10,306 bases of DNA, from NCBI GenBank assembly GCA_031287285.1, contig JAITTC010000245.1, positions 1 to 10,306 on the forward strand. The letters are read 5' to 3'. This document shows, piece by piece, positions 1-6,541 of this stretch. The translations under genes were made by a program, and so were the position numbers. The DNA comes from Christensenellaceae bacterium. Lineage in GTDB: Bacteria; Bacillota; Clostridia; Christensenellales; UBA1750. Numbering within the stretch: position 1 is the stretch's first letter; every line of letters begins with the position of its first letter. The notes under the pieces are model-generated. The model worked only from the letters and a program-made list of their open reading frames with translations. It had not been told where the DNA came from and did not search any database.

Positions 1-33
1 TCCCCGTCTGGGGACTTGAGGCCGGGCCCGGGC

Positions 34-62
34 GCCGACGCAAGCCGTTGGCTTGCGTCGGC
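34..62 (-). terminator. Hairpin downstream of the Lrp-family gene
   Basis: A perfect inverted repeat with 13-bp arms (34-46 and 50-62, GCCGACGCAAGCC) and a 3-nt loop starts 26 bases after the regulator's stop codon. It would fold very stably in the transcript. No U-run follows it on the minus strand, so it is not a textbook intrinsic terminator. It may protect the mRNA 3' end or act with a factor. A second small hairpin (TCCCC-GTCT-GGGGA) lies at 1-14. Confidence 0.4.
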
Positions 63-87
63 GGTGCGTGGTGTTGCCCCCGGCGCT

Positions 88-534
88 CTAGTCTTCCGCG
101 GGCAAAAGGATGCCGCGCGGCTCCACGGAGGTCGAAAAGACGATCTGCGTGCTCGTCTTCCCAAACTTTTGCAGTACGTTGATGAAATCGTCGAGCTCCA
201 CCGTGCTGGGGAAGGCGACCTTGATGAGCATCGAGAAGGGCCCGGTGACGCAGTTGCATTCTAGCACGTTGGGGCAGGCCTTGATAAAGGGGTAAAACGT
301 CGGCTTGTCGCGGGGATCGACCTCTAGGTTGATGAAGGCGGTGACGTGAAAGCCGAGCTGCACGAGATCAAGCCGCGCCTGGTAGCCGCAAATTAGCTGC
401 GAAAGCCTCTCTAGCCGCGCGGAGGTCGCAGGGCTTGAGAGGAAGACCCTCTCGGCCAGAACTTTTAATTGAATTTTGGCGTTTTGCTGTAACAGATTAA
501 GGATTTTTCGATCTATTTTATCGAGTTTTTCCAT
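88..534 (-). CDS. Lrp/AsnC family transcriptional regulator
   Basis: A 148-residue protein, the usual length for the family. The N-terminal winged helix-turn-helix (about residues 4-50, LDKIDRKILNLLQQNAK onward) is followed by an RAM/AsnC ligand-binding domain (about 62-140) with the VTGPFSMLIKV strand that corresponds to the VTGxxD effector loop. In that loop the usual acidic residue is replaced. The segment linking the recognition helix to the wing (RLERLSQLICGYQA) is about two residues shorter than the normal RLEEEGVIxGY form and lacks its glycine. The ATG start at 534 is supported by a GGGAGGGGAG site 8 bases upstream and by a promoter at 568-596. Lrp-family proteins usually respond to amino acids or other small molecules. 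The nearest target candidate is the glycyl radical operon upstream on the same strand, but no sequence link proves this. Confidence 0.93.
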   Translation of the reverse strand: MEKLDKIDRKILNLLQQNAKIQLKVLAERVFLSSPATSARLERLSQLICGYQARLDLVQLGFHVTAFINLEVDPRDKPTFYPFIKACPNVLECNCVTGPFSMLIKVAFPSTVELDDFINVLQKFGKTSTQIVFSTSVEPRGILLPAED

Positions 535-567
535 GATGAGCGCTCCCCTCCCGTTTTTTATGGAATT

Positions 568-596
568 AGTTTATGTGAAACCGCCTTGAATGTCAA
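568..596 (-). promoter_or_regulatory. Sigma-A promoter of the Lrp-family gene
   Basis: On the minus strand a consensus -35 box TTGACA (596-591) is separated by exactly 17 bases from a -10 box TAAACT (573-568). This lies about 35 bases upstream of the start codon. It shows that the regulator is transcribed separately from the glycyl radical operon. Confidence 0.7.
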
Positions 597-821
597 AGTA
601 GTGGGGCAATAACCTAATTTATTTAGGCGTCGGCCGAAACTCCTTTGCGTGAAGAAGGCCACGAGGGCGATTTTCCGCCTCGCCTTTGTTCCTGACCCAA
701 GGCCCTTTACAACCTTGCGGGCCTGGCATAGGATAAAGCCTGTGAGGCATGCCTCGAAAAGACGCAAAAAAGCATAAAATGGGCTAAAATCGGGCTAGAA
801 ATGAATGTGAGGGGTTTCTTT
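597..821. other. Intergenic region without a clear gene
   Basis: This stretch between the regulator's promoter and the possible small gene has no convincing reading frame. It holds a small hairpin (CCTAA-TTTAT-TTAGG near 611-625), an imperfect GC hairpin near 661-682 and a 12-bp perfect palindrome GAGGCATGCCTC (744-755). A TAAAAT sequence at 785-790 could be a -10 box for the plus strand, but no matching -35 box is visible. Confidence 0.4.
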
Positions 822-1016
822 ATGAGCTATGGCAAGATGGACGGCGCTTCCATGGACCGGGCGGTTTTGGGTGACGATGGGCGGCGCGATGCCCTGCGCC
901 CCAGCGTGAGCGATCATGCTCCAAACGAGCGGGTTCCCGCCTGGAAGGCGCAGCTCCCGGCCAAGATGGAGTTTGCCTTTCGGGGCCCGAAGGATTTCGG
1001 CAGGCATTGGTTCTAA
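822..1016 (+). CDS. Possible small protein, unrecognised
   Basis: A 64-codon frame (MSYGKMDGASMDRAV...FGRHWF). Its ATG at 822 lies 7 bases after GAGGGG, a plausible ribosome binding site. Third codon positions are mostly G or C, more strongly than in the opposing minus frame, which favours this strand. The product would be soluble and charged, with a basic/aromatic C-terminus and no membrane segment or known motif. It is the only plus-strand candidate in the left half. A 6-bp hairpin (CAAAAC/GTTTTG, 1034-1052) follows the stop but lacks a U-run. It may be a real small gene, a remnant, or chance. Confidence 0.35.
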   Translation: MSYGKMDGASMDRAVLGDDGRRDALRPSVSDHAPNERVPAWKAQLPAKMEFAFRGPKDFGRHWF

Positions 1017-1079
1017 GGGGCCGATCAGCAGCTCAAAACCGCGCGTGTTTTGAAGGAATGGGGTAAGAGACGCATTGCC

Positions 1080-1270
1080 TTTAGCGCAGTTGCTCGGCTT
1101 GCGGCCCCGTGGGCCAACCGGCGGCGCAGCCGCCGCAGCCGCGAGCGTTTAGCGAAGCGGCCAGCCGCGCCAAGCGCGGCGTTGGCCCTATGCGCGCGAG
1201 CGGAGCGAGCGCGCCCGAACTCTGCCGCGAAGCGGCTCGCTCCCGCCGAGCGTTCAGCGAGGCGATGCTG
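1080..1270. repeat. GC-rich intergenic block of inverted and direct repeats
   Basis: This non-coding stretch is packed with hairpins. Examples are CCGGCGGC-GCA-GCCGCCG near 1120-1136, an imperfect hairpin GGCCAGCCGCGC/GCGCGGCGTTGGCC near 1158-1186, GCGCGC arms around AGCGGAGCGA near 1191-1212, and GCCGC-GAA-GCGGC near 1222-1234. A core GAGCGTT(T/C)AGCGA(A/G)GCG occurs twice, near 1142 and 1250, about 108 bp apart. It lies just beyond the terminator of the glycyl radical operon. It resembles REP-type extragenic palindromic DNA more than a gene. A structured RNA is possible, but no family is recognised. Confidence 0.5.
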
Positions 1271-1287
1271 CTCGCGATCCATAAACG

Positions 1288-1322
1288 AAACCACCCCCAT
1301 GCCAAAGGCATGGGGGTGGTTT
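1288..1322 (-). terminator. Bidirectional intrinsic terminator of the glycyl radical operon
   Basis: A perfect 16-bp stem (1288-1303 pairing with 1307-1322) has an AAA loop on the plus strand and A/T runs on both sides. It starts 18 bases after the enolase-family stop codon. The T-run is longer in the plus direction (TTTTT, 1320-1324) than in the minus direction, where it is TTT-CG-TTT. It should end the operon and could also stop plus-strand transcripts. Confidence 0.85.
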
Positions 1323-1340
1323 TTGCATAAAAGCGCCGCG

Positions 1341-2555
1341 TTAGGGCCTTGAAAGCGAGCCGTCGGGGCGGCGGGAATTCGTCCAGAAGGGGAGCTCTTC
1401 CGAGCAGGGGAACTTCTTTGCCAGATCCTCGTCGATGTCGATGCCAAGGCCCGGCTTGGCGTTCGGGTAAACGTAGCCGCCGCGCTGCTCGGGGCAGCCG
1501 GGGAAGACGTCGAGAGTGGCCTGGTTGAAGCCGGACCATTCCTGAATGCCAAAGTTCCAGCTGGAAACGTCGAGGTGAATATCCGCGGCGTGGCCGACCG
1601 GTGAGGTATCGCCGGGGCCGTGCCAGGCCGTGCGCACCGAGAAGGCCTCGCAGAAATGCGCCAGTTTCAGCGCCGGGGTGATCCCGCCGATCTGGCTGAC
1701 ATGGCAGCGGATGAAGTCGATGAGCTTGCCCGCGATCAGCGGGGTGATCTCGCGCGGGTTGTTGAACAGCTCGCCCATGGCGATTGGCGTGTGCGTCTGC
1801 CTGCGCATGATCTCAAACCACTCGATCTGCTCGGGCGCAAGGGAATCCTCATAGAAGAAGAGGCGATGGGGCTCAAGCTCCTTGGCCAGGCGAATGGCCT
1901 CGATGGGCTCGATATGCTCATGCACGTCGTGGCAGAGCTCCACGTCGAAGCCGAAGCGGCTACGGATGTAGTCAAAGAGCTTGACGACCGAGAGCTGATA
2001 CTGCAGCGGGTCGTAATAGGCACCATGCACCGCGTTTTCGGGCCTTTGGGCCGAAAGGGGCACCGCGTCGCCATGGTTGCCGCCGTAGCCGCCATGCTGC
2101 ACGCGCACGACCTGCACGCCCTGCTCGATGTAGGCCTGCACCCTGTCGCCCACCTCTTCGAGCGTTCTGCCGTCCGCATGGCGATAGATGCGCGCGCCCT
2201 CGCGGACCTTGCCGCCGAGGAGATCATAAAGCGGCATATTCGCCATCTTACCCTTGATGTCCCACAACGCTTCGTCTACGCCAGAGATCGCGTTGTTGAG
2301 GATCGGCCCGTTGCGCCAATAGGCGCTGACCATGGCCATTTGCCAGTGGTCTTCGATCGTGGATACGTCCTTGCCCACGAGCAAGGGCTTCATGTAGTGC
2401 TCGACCGCGTGGGCCACGGTCTTCCAGCGCTGGGTAAAGGTCGCGCAGCCGACGCCGTAAAGGCCGGGCTCGCTGGTTTCCACCTTCACGATCACCAGCG
2501 GGATTTTCGCCGGCGCCGTGCAGATTGCGCGAATGTCCTTGATGGTCACAGCCAT
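1341..2555 (-). CDS. Enolase-superfamily sugar-acid dehydratase, RspA/ManD-like
   Basis: A 404-residue cytoplasmic enzyme of the mandelate racemase/enolase superfamily, with normal length and both domains: a capping domain (about 1-115) and a TIM-barrel domain (about 120-380). Metal ligands are visible as D210 (CHDVHEH), E236 (FFYEDSL) and E262 (AMGELFNN). H212 is the probable catalytic base, and the HGPGD loop is at 312-316. These match the D-mannonate dehydratase subgroup, whose members convert D-mannonate or D-gluconate to 2-keto-3-deoxygluconate, often weakly. Some members, including RspA, have no firm physiological substrate. It is the last gene of the operon, 46 bases after the glycyl radical enzyme. 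AAGGAG lies about 10 bases before the ATG. The context suggests that it dehydrates a sugar acid made or used by the same pathway. The exact substrate is unknown. Confidence 0.92.
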   Translation of the reverse strand: MAVTIKDIRAICTAPAKIPLVIVKVETSEPGLYGVGCATFTQRWKTVAHAVEHYMKPLLVGKDVSTIEDHWQMAMVSAYWRNGPILNNAISGVDEALWDIKGKMANMPLYDLLGGKVREGARIYRHADGRTLEEVGDRVQAYIEQGVQVVRVQHGGYGGNHGDAVPLSAQRPENAVHGAYYDPLQYQLSVVKLFDYIRSRFGFDVELCHDVHEHIEPIEAIRLAKELEPHRLFFYEDSLAPEQIEWFEIMRRQTHTPIAMGELFNNPREITPLIAGKLIDFIRCHVSQIGGITPALKLAHFCEAFSVRTAWHGPGDTSPVGHAADIHLDVSSWNFGIQEWSGFNQATLDVFPGCPEQRGGYVYPNAKPGLGIDIDEDLAKKFPCSEELPFWTNSRRPDGSLSRP

Positions 2556-2590
2556 GGGAAGCTCACTCCTTTTTTGTGGCTTTTGTGGTT

Positions 2591-2614
2591 AAAAGCGGGC
2601 TTTAGCCGGCCCGC
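2591..2614 (-). terminator. Weak terminator-like hairpin inside the operon
   Basis: On the minus strand the last codons and stop of the glycyl radical enzyme form GCGGGC, an 8-base loop and GCCCGC, followed by TTTT. This 6-bp stem with a short U-run could partly terminate or slow transcription and so lower expression of the downstream dehydratase relative to the glycyl radical enzyme. It could also stabilise the upstream message. Confidence 0.35.
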
Positions 2615-4788
2615 AGAATCCGATCGACCACGAGCTTGCGAAATTCCGGCGTCAGAAGGCAGAAATACGCGGTGAAGCCCGTAACGCGCACGACGAGATC
2701 GGGGAAGAGATCCGGGTTTTCGTTCGCAGCGAGGATTTGCTCCTCGTTGATGATGTTGATGTTAAGGAGCGTCGCGCCCTGGTCGAAGATCGTGAGGATA
2801 TAATCGCAGATCTTCTGCACGGCTTCGTCGCTTTGGGCCATGCCGGGGTCGAGCTCCAGCTGGATGGGCGCCGTGTTGCCGTAGCCCGGCTGAATGGCGC
2901 AGATGGCGTTGCTCATGGCGGTCAGCGCGCCGTCGCGCCGGAAGCCCGGGTGCGGGTTCGCGCCGTGGTTGATTGGCTCAAAGTCCTTCCGGCCGTTTGG
3001 CGTGGCCTTTACCATCTTGCCAAGGGCGATGGTGTTCGACCAAGAGAACCAGCCGGGGATGAACTTCACGGGGGCATAGGCTTCGTCCATGCTCACCACG
3101 TCTGCAGAGAAGTCCTTCGAGATGCGAACGCCCCAGATATCGCCCAGCGAGTCGCTGCCGCCGCCGTAGCGCTGCGAGGCGCTGAGCATCTGGCGGATGT
3201 AGTCGTTCCGCGGCCCCTCGAAGTTCGCTTCGAGCGCCTCGTAGGCTTCATCCCAGCTCAGGCGGCCTTCCAGCTCGATGCGCTGCTCCAGCGCCGCGAA
3301 GGAATCCGCCGTGCTGGCGATACCGGAGCCGTCGATGCACATATTATACATTTCGGCGCCGCCGTTTACGATGTCTAGCCCCTTTTCGACGGGGCCGTGC
3401 GAGATGAGGTTCAAAAGCAGCTCCGGCTGGTTGTGGACCTGGTACTTTAGGTGGAAGGCGATGCCCTCCGCGGTGACTTCCACGGCCTTTTTCATGTGGC
3501 CGGAGTAGATTTCCCAAAGGCGCTTCGTGCTGCGCTCGCCTTCCTTCATCATCTCGTCGAGCGCCACGCGGAAGACCTTCAGGGCGTTGACCTTGACGCA
3601 GTCGTTGAGGGTGTATTCAAGGCCCGGCAGGCTCATCCAGTGGCAGCCCACGGCCACGCGCTGGCGGGCCAGCTCCGCGGAGTAGCCCTTGCGCATGAAG
3701 CCCTCGCTCAGGGCCCGATCGCCCGAGAAACGGGGCCAGCCGTTTTTGTTCTTAAAGAGATACTCGACCGACTTGCGCAAAAAGGCCATGTCCATCTTGT
3801 CGTGCACGCGAACGGTGATGTTGCACGAGGAATCGAGCCAGTCGGCTGCCTCCAGGCAAAGATACGAGAAGTAGCTGACCATATCGTGCCCGTCCGGCGA
3901 AAGGCCGCCGAGCTGGTAATAGTGCGGGTCGTTGAGCAGCAGGCAGGCGATGTAGTACTTGGCCTCGTCTTGGCTCATTTCGCCCCGTTCAAGGTCGCGC
4001 TCGTAGTAGGGGCGCAGAACTTCGTCTAGCTGGCAGCCCGCGCCGTCGCGGTTGTATTCGCGCGAGGCCATGTTGAACCAGCAAATCCATTGGCAGGCCT
4101 CGCGCAGCGTGCGCGGCGCGCCGAAGAGCAGGTGCTCGTTGCAGGCGAGCATCTGCCGCAGATTTTCTTTCAGCTCGGGGATCTTTTCCTCTTCGATGGC
4201 CAGGGCGGTGATCTCATTCGTGCGGCGCATCCAGGCCTGAATGCCCTGAATGGCCAGGATCTCAGCTTCGTAAAAATCGTCGTGCCCCGGGTTTTGGCTG
4301 CGGAAGTGCTCGAGCTTTTCGAGCAGGCCGCCCCAGCCAAGCTCCAGGCCGATCTGGTAATCGCCGCCGAAATGCGAATCGGCGCCGATGCCGGGCACGA
4401 TGCCATACAGCGCCTGCAGGGGCTTTAAATGGTCGAAGGAATAGTCCGGATTGAAGCCGCGGCCCTGGCGCAGCCAGGTCATGCAGGTCATCCAGCGGTT
4501 CGCGAAGGCGTCGCAGGGGTCGATCAGCACCGGATGCTCCGCCATCAGCTTGTGGAAGTTCTTCGAAAAGCCCTCATAGCCGTAATAGCCGCCGTTTTTG
4601 TGCGTGGGGATGGACTCAAAGCGGAAGTCCTCCGGCAGCATGACCGCGCCGTAATCGTCGCCGTCCGCAAAGCTCATGAAGCCCGCCTTATCCTTCGTGT
4701 CTTCGATCTTGCGCTCGCGCAGGATGGCGAGCCTTTCTTTATAGCCAAGGGCCGTGCCCAAGGGCAGGGTATTGATGCGATTTCGCAT
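2602..4788 (-). CDS. Glycyl radical enzyme (pyruvate formate-lyase family), substrate unknown
   Basis: A 728-residue member of the PFL/glycyl radical family, shorter than the usual 780-850. The C-terminal radical loop is intact: RVTGF at 701-705, with G704 as the residue oxidised by the activase, then TAYFCLLTPEFRKLV. The PFL-like barrel fills most of the rest. The probable thiyl cysteine is C382 in VAVGCHWMSLPG (residues 378-388). Known dehydratase, lyase and decarboxylase members carry GCxE there, where the glutamate is the general base. Here the +2 residue is W384, and PFL itself has a Cys-Cys pair that is absent. The reaction therefore cannot be assigned. AGGAGG lies 7 bases before the ATG and overlaps the activase stop, so the two genes are probably coupled. 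The neighbouring sugar-acid dehydratase hints at a polyol, sugar or sugar-acid substrate. The enzyme works only without oxygen. Confidence 0.93.
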   Translation of the reverse strand: MRNRINTLPLGTALGYKERLAILRERKIEDTKDKAGFMSFADGDDYGAVMLPEDFRFESIPTHKNGGYYGYEGFSKNFHKLMAEHPVLIDPCDAFANRWMTCMTWLRQGRGFNPDYSFDHLKPLQALYGIVPGIGADSHFGGDYQIGLELGWGGLLEKLEHFRSQNPGHDDFYEAEILAIQGIQAWMRRTNEITALAIEEEKIPELKENLRQMLACNEHLLFGAPRTLREACQWICWFNMASREYNRDGAGCQLDEVLRPYYERDLERGEMSQDEAKYYIACLLLNDPHYYQLGGLSPDGHDMVSYFSYLCLEAADWLDSSCNITVRVHDKMDMAFLRKSVEYLFKNKNGWPRFSGDRALSEGFMRKGYSAELARQRVAVGCHWMSLPGLEYTLNDCVKVNALKVFRVALDEMMKEGERSTKRLWEIYSGHMKKAVEVTAEGIAFHLKYQVHNQPELLLNLISHGPVEKGLDIVNGGAEMYNMCIDGSGIASTADSFAALEQRIELEGRLSWDEAYEALEANFEGPRNDYIRQMLSASQRYGGGSDSLGDIWGVRISKDFSADVVSMDEAYAPVKFIPGWFSWSNTIALGKMVKATPNGRKDFEPINHGANPHPGFRRDGALTAMSNAICAIQPGYGNTAPIQLELDPGMAQSDEAVQKICDYILTIFDQGATLLNINIINEEQILAANENPDLFPDLVVRVTGFTAYFCLLTPEFRKLVVDRILRAG

Positions 4789-4799
4789 GAAGAGTCCTC

Positions 4800-5696
4800 C
4801 TAACCCAGTCGAATCTTCGTAAGATGTATCTCCGCCGCGCCAGAAAGCTCGCGCAGCGCTTCGCCGCCGAGAGGTCTTGCGCTCTCGAAGGGGTTTTCGA
4901 TGCCAAGGCTTTTATATTTTGACGCCCCAAGCGGGTTGAAGTTCAGCATCTCATAGTATTCAAGGTGCTTAAAAGCCGACAGGAACTCGGCTATGCGGGC
5001 GATCTCGGCCGAATTATCGTTCACGCCAGGGATCAGCGGCGTGCGGATGATGAAGGGCTTGCCCGTTTGGTCAAGCGCTTCGATGTTCTGCAGCACGAGC
5101 CGGTTTGAAAGGCCGGTCCAGCGCTTGTGGGCGGTTTCGTCCAGGAGCTTGAGGTCGATCATGAACAGATCGATGTGGGGAAGCAGGGTTTCAATCAGCG
5201 GAAAGGGGAAGCAGAAATTGGTTTCAATGGCGGTGGAAACGCCCTCGGCCTTCAGGGCCTTCAGCAGCTCAAGAGCGAATTCCGGCTGGGCGAGAACCTC
5301 GCCGCCGGAGATCGTCACCCCGCCGCCTGAGCGCTCGTAATACGCCCTGTCTTGCAGGACCTCATTCAAAATCTCTTCCACGCTCATTTCCGTGCCGGAA
5401 ACGCTCAGCGCGCCCGAAAAGCAAACGGCCGCGCAGGCTCCGCAGGCCGTGCAAAGGGCCGAAATCTGCTCGATGCCGTTTTCACCAGCCCTGCGCGCGC
5501 CGCTTGGGCACACGGCCAAACAAGCCCCGCAGCCCGTGCATTTTTCGGGGTAGAGATGCAGCTGGCTTTGCGCCAGCAGGGTTTCCGGGTTGTGGCACCA
5601 GGCGCAGCGCATATTACAGCCCTTGAAAAAGACGGTGGAACGAATGCCGGGCCCATCGCTGAGCGAAAAGCGCTGAATGGTCGTGACGACGCCCAA
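4800..5696 (-). CDS. Glycyl radical enzyme activating enzyme (radical SAM)
   Basis: A 298-residue radical SAM activase that would install the glycyl radical on the enzyme encoded 11 bases downstream. The CxxxCxxC motif that binds the SAM [4Fe-4S] cluster is C27-C31-C34 (KGCNMRCAWCHNPE). A ferredoxin-like insert follows, with cysteines at 53/56/59/63 and 82/85/88/92, enough for two extra [4Fe-4S] clusters as in GRE activases outside the PflA type. The SAM-binding GGE motif is at 131-133 (TISGGEV), with valine where proline is usual. The start is TTG at 5696, because GAGGAGGGAG ends 5 bases upstream and the protein begins at the conserved IQRFSLSDGPGIRS segment. The nearby ATG at 5713 is in another frame. 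It is the first gene of the operon. Confidence 0.95.
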   Translation of the reverse strand: MGVVTTIQRFSLSDGPGIRSTVFFKGCNMRCAWCHNPETLLAQSQLHLYPEKCTGCGACLAVCPSGARRAGENGIEQISALCTACGACAAVCFSGALSVSGTEMSVEEILNEVLQDRAYYERSGGGVTISGGEVLAQPEFALELLKALKAEGVSTAIETNFCFPFPLIETLLPHIDLFMIDLKLLDETAHKRWTGLSNRLVLQNIEALDQTGKPFIIRTPLIPGVNDNSAEIARIAEFLSAFKHLEYYEMLNFNPLGASKYKSLGIENPFESARPLGGEALRELSGAAEIHLTKIRLG

Positions 5697-5717
5697 AAAA
5701 CTCCCTCCTCATGAAGC

Positions 5718-5739
5718 CACGGCAAATTAGCAGGCCGTG
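5718..5739 (-). promoter_or_regulatory. Hairpin in the 5' leader of the glycyl radical operon
   Basis: The roughly 50-base leader contains CACGGC, a 10-base loop and GCCGTG, ending 7 bases before the GAGGAGGGAG ribosome binding site. The perfect 6-bp stem could modulate translation or mRNA stability. It matches no riboswitch that I recognise. Confidence 0.35.
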
Positions 5740-5755
5740 AAGCTGGAATACCCCG

Positions 5756-5784
5756 AGTATAAACCAACGTGAATGCCATGTAAA
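5756..5784 (-). promoter_or_regulatory. Sigma-A promoter of the glycyl radical operon
   Basis: The minus strand shows -35 TTTACA (5784-5779), a 17-base spacer and -10 TATACT (5761-5756), both one mismatch from consensus. Transcription should begin near 5749, which gives a short leader before the TTG start of the activase. Confidence 0.72.
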
Positions 5785-5790
5785 CACAAA

Positions 5791-5812
5791 AAAGATACCG
5801 CTCGGAATCTTT
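5791..5812. promoter_or_regulatory. Candidate operator upstream of the glycyl radical promoter
   Basis: The arms AAAGATACCG (5791-5800) and CGGAATCTTT (5803-5812) form a 22-bp palindrome with one mismatched pair and a CT centre. It lies 6 bases upstream of the -35 box and is centred near -53 from the predicted start. That position suits an activator, or a repressor that blocks polymerase. The cognate regulator is not known. The Lrp-family protein at 88-534 is one candidate. Confidence 0.5.
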
Positions 5813-6177
5813 CGCGGCCATTTTGCCGTGCAATCGGCTAAACGGGTTCCGCTTCGCCGGTTTATGGCCTTTGGCCTTCCACAAAGGGAGAAAATTTTAG
5901 GATCTGGGCAATTTATGCTTGGCAGGGAAGGGGGAGGGGTGCGCCCTGTATAATCAGGGAGTTTTGGGGCTGTATAATGCCAAAAAGCCCGGCCGTTTTC
6001 CGGCCCGCCCTCTTGGCTTTGTTTTAGCCCGAAAGCTGCATGATGCGGCCCGAATCCCCATTCAACTGGGCGTGGCTTCACTCGTAATCTGTGCGTATAT
6101 CGAGCAAACGCCGATGTTCATCAGCGCCCTTGGCTTCATCTGCCGTGAGAGATTGAAGTATGCCTTTGGGTTTAACT
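5813..6177. other. Intergenic region without a clear gene
   Basis: No frame here has a convincing start or known protein motif. Visible structure includes nested inverted repeats (GGCCA 5816-5820 with TGGCC 5865-5869, and TAAAC 5839-5843 with GTTTA 5860-5864), a palindrome CCCTG-TATAAT-CAGGG (5944-5959), a second TGTATAAT at 5971-5978 and a GC hairpin near 5986-6007. The last 30 or so bases resemble the sequence before the third repeat element at 6542, so they may belong to the repeat family. Confidence 0.4.
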
Positions 6178-6295
6178 GCTGGATTGCTTCGTCGCTGCGC
6201 TCCTCGCAATGACGAAGAGAAGACAGCCTCGCCCTCTTCCTCATCGCGATGGCCGCATCGCTCCACTCCTCGCAATGACGACGAAGCAATCCAGC
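6178..6295. repeat. Palindromic repeat element, copy 1
   Basis: A 118-bp unit with perfect 16-bp inverted ends (6178-6193 and 6280-6295). The core contains GAAGACAGCCTCGCCCTCTT and CTCCTCGCAATGACG. A partial right end follows at 6307-6338. Confidence 0.85.
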
Positions 6296-6372
6296 GTACT
6301 TTTCTCCGTCATTGCGAGTGGTAACGAAGCAATCCAGCGTATTTCCTCTTTGTAGCGCGTTTGCACGTGCCC

Positions 6373-6491
6373 GCTGGATTGCTTCGTCGCTCCGCTCCTC
6401 GCAATGACGGAGAGAAGACAGCCTCGCCCTCTTCCTCATCGCGATGGCCGCATCGCTCCGCTCCTCGCGGGTGGCAACGAAGCAATCCAGC
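6373..6491. repeat. Palindromic repeat element, copy 2
   Basis: A 119-bp unit with the same core as copy 1. In its right half GCAATGACGA is replaced by GGGTGGCAA, so the inverted ends match over 14 bp instead of 16. Confidence 0.85.
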
Positions 6492-6541
6492 GTACTTCTT
6501 CTTTGATGAAGCCAGCCTCTTGCATGGCTTTGGGCGTAATT

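Noticed and set aside
558..767. A 69-codon minus-strand frame upstream of the Lrp-family gene
   Set aside because: It runs through the clear promoter of that gene and has no known motif.
795..1007. A 70-codon minus-strand frame opposite the possible small gene
   Set aside because: Third-position GC and the ribosome binding site favour the plus-strand frame. No homology is recognised.
1025..1552. Minus-strand frames of 152 and 175 codons running through 1025-1552
   Set aside because: They cross the operon terminator and the hairpin block, and overlap the enolase-family gene in other frames. Their composition is arginine/alanine-rich, as expected for shadow frames.
1620..2675. A 351-codon plus-strand frame opposite the enolase-family gene
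   Set aside because: It is antisense to a well-supported enzyme with all its catalytic residues and has no recognisable domain. The same holds for plus frames at 2737-3378, 3451-4029 and 4429-4803.
5718..5739. A riboswitch in the leader of the glycyl radical operon
   Set aside because: The leader is only about 50 bases with one simple hairpin, too short and without conserved elements of a known riboswitch class.
5944..5978. Two TATAAT boxes on the plus strand as tandem promoters
   Set aside because: Neither has a -35 box at a proper distance, and no plus-strand gene follows.
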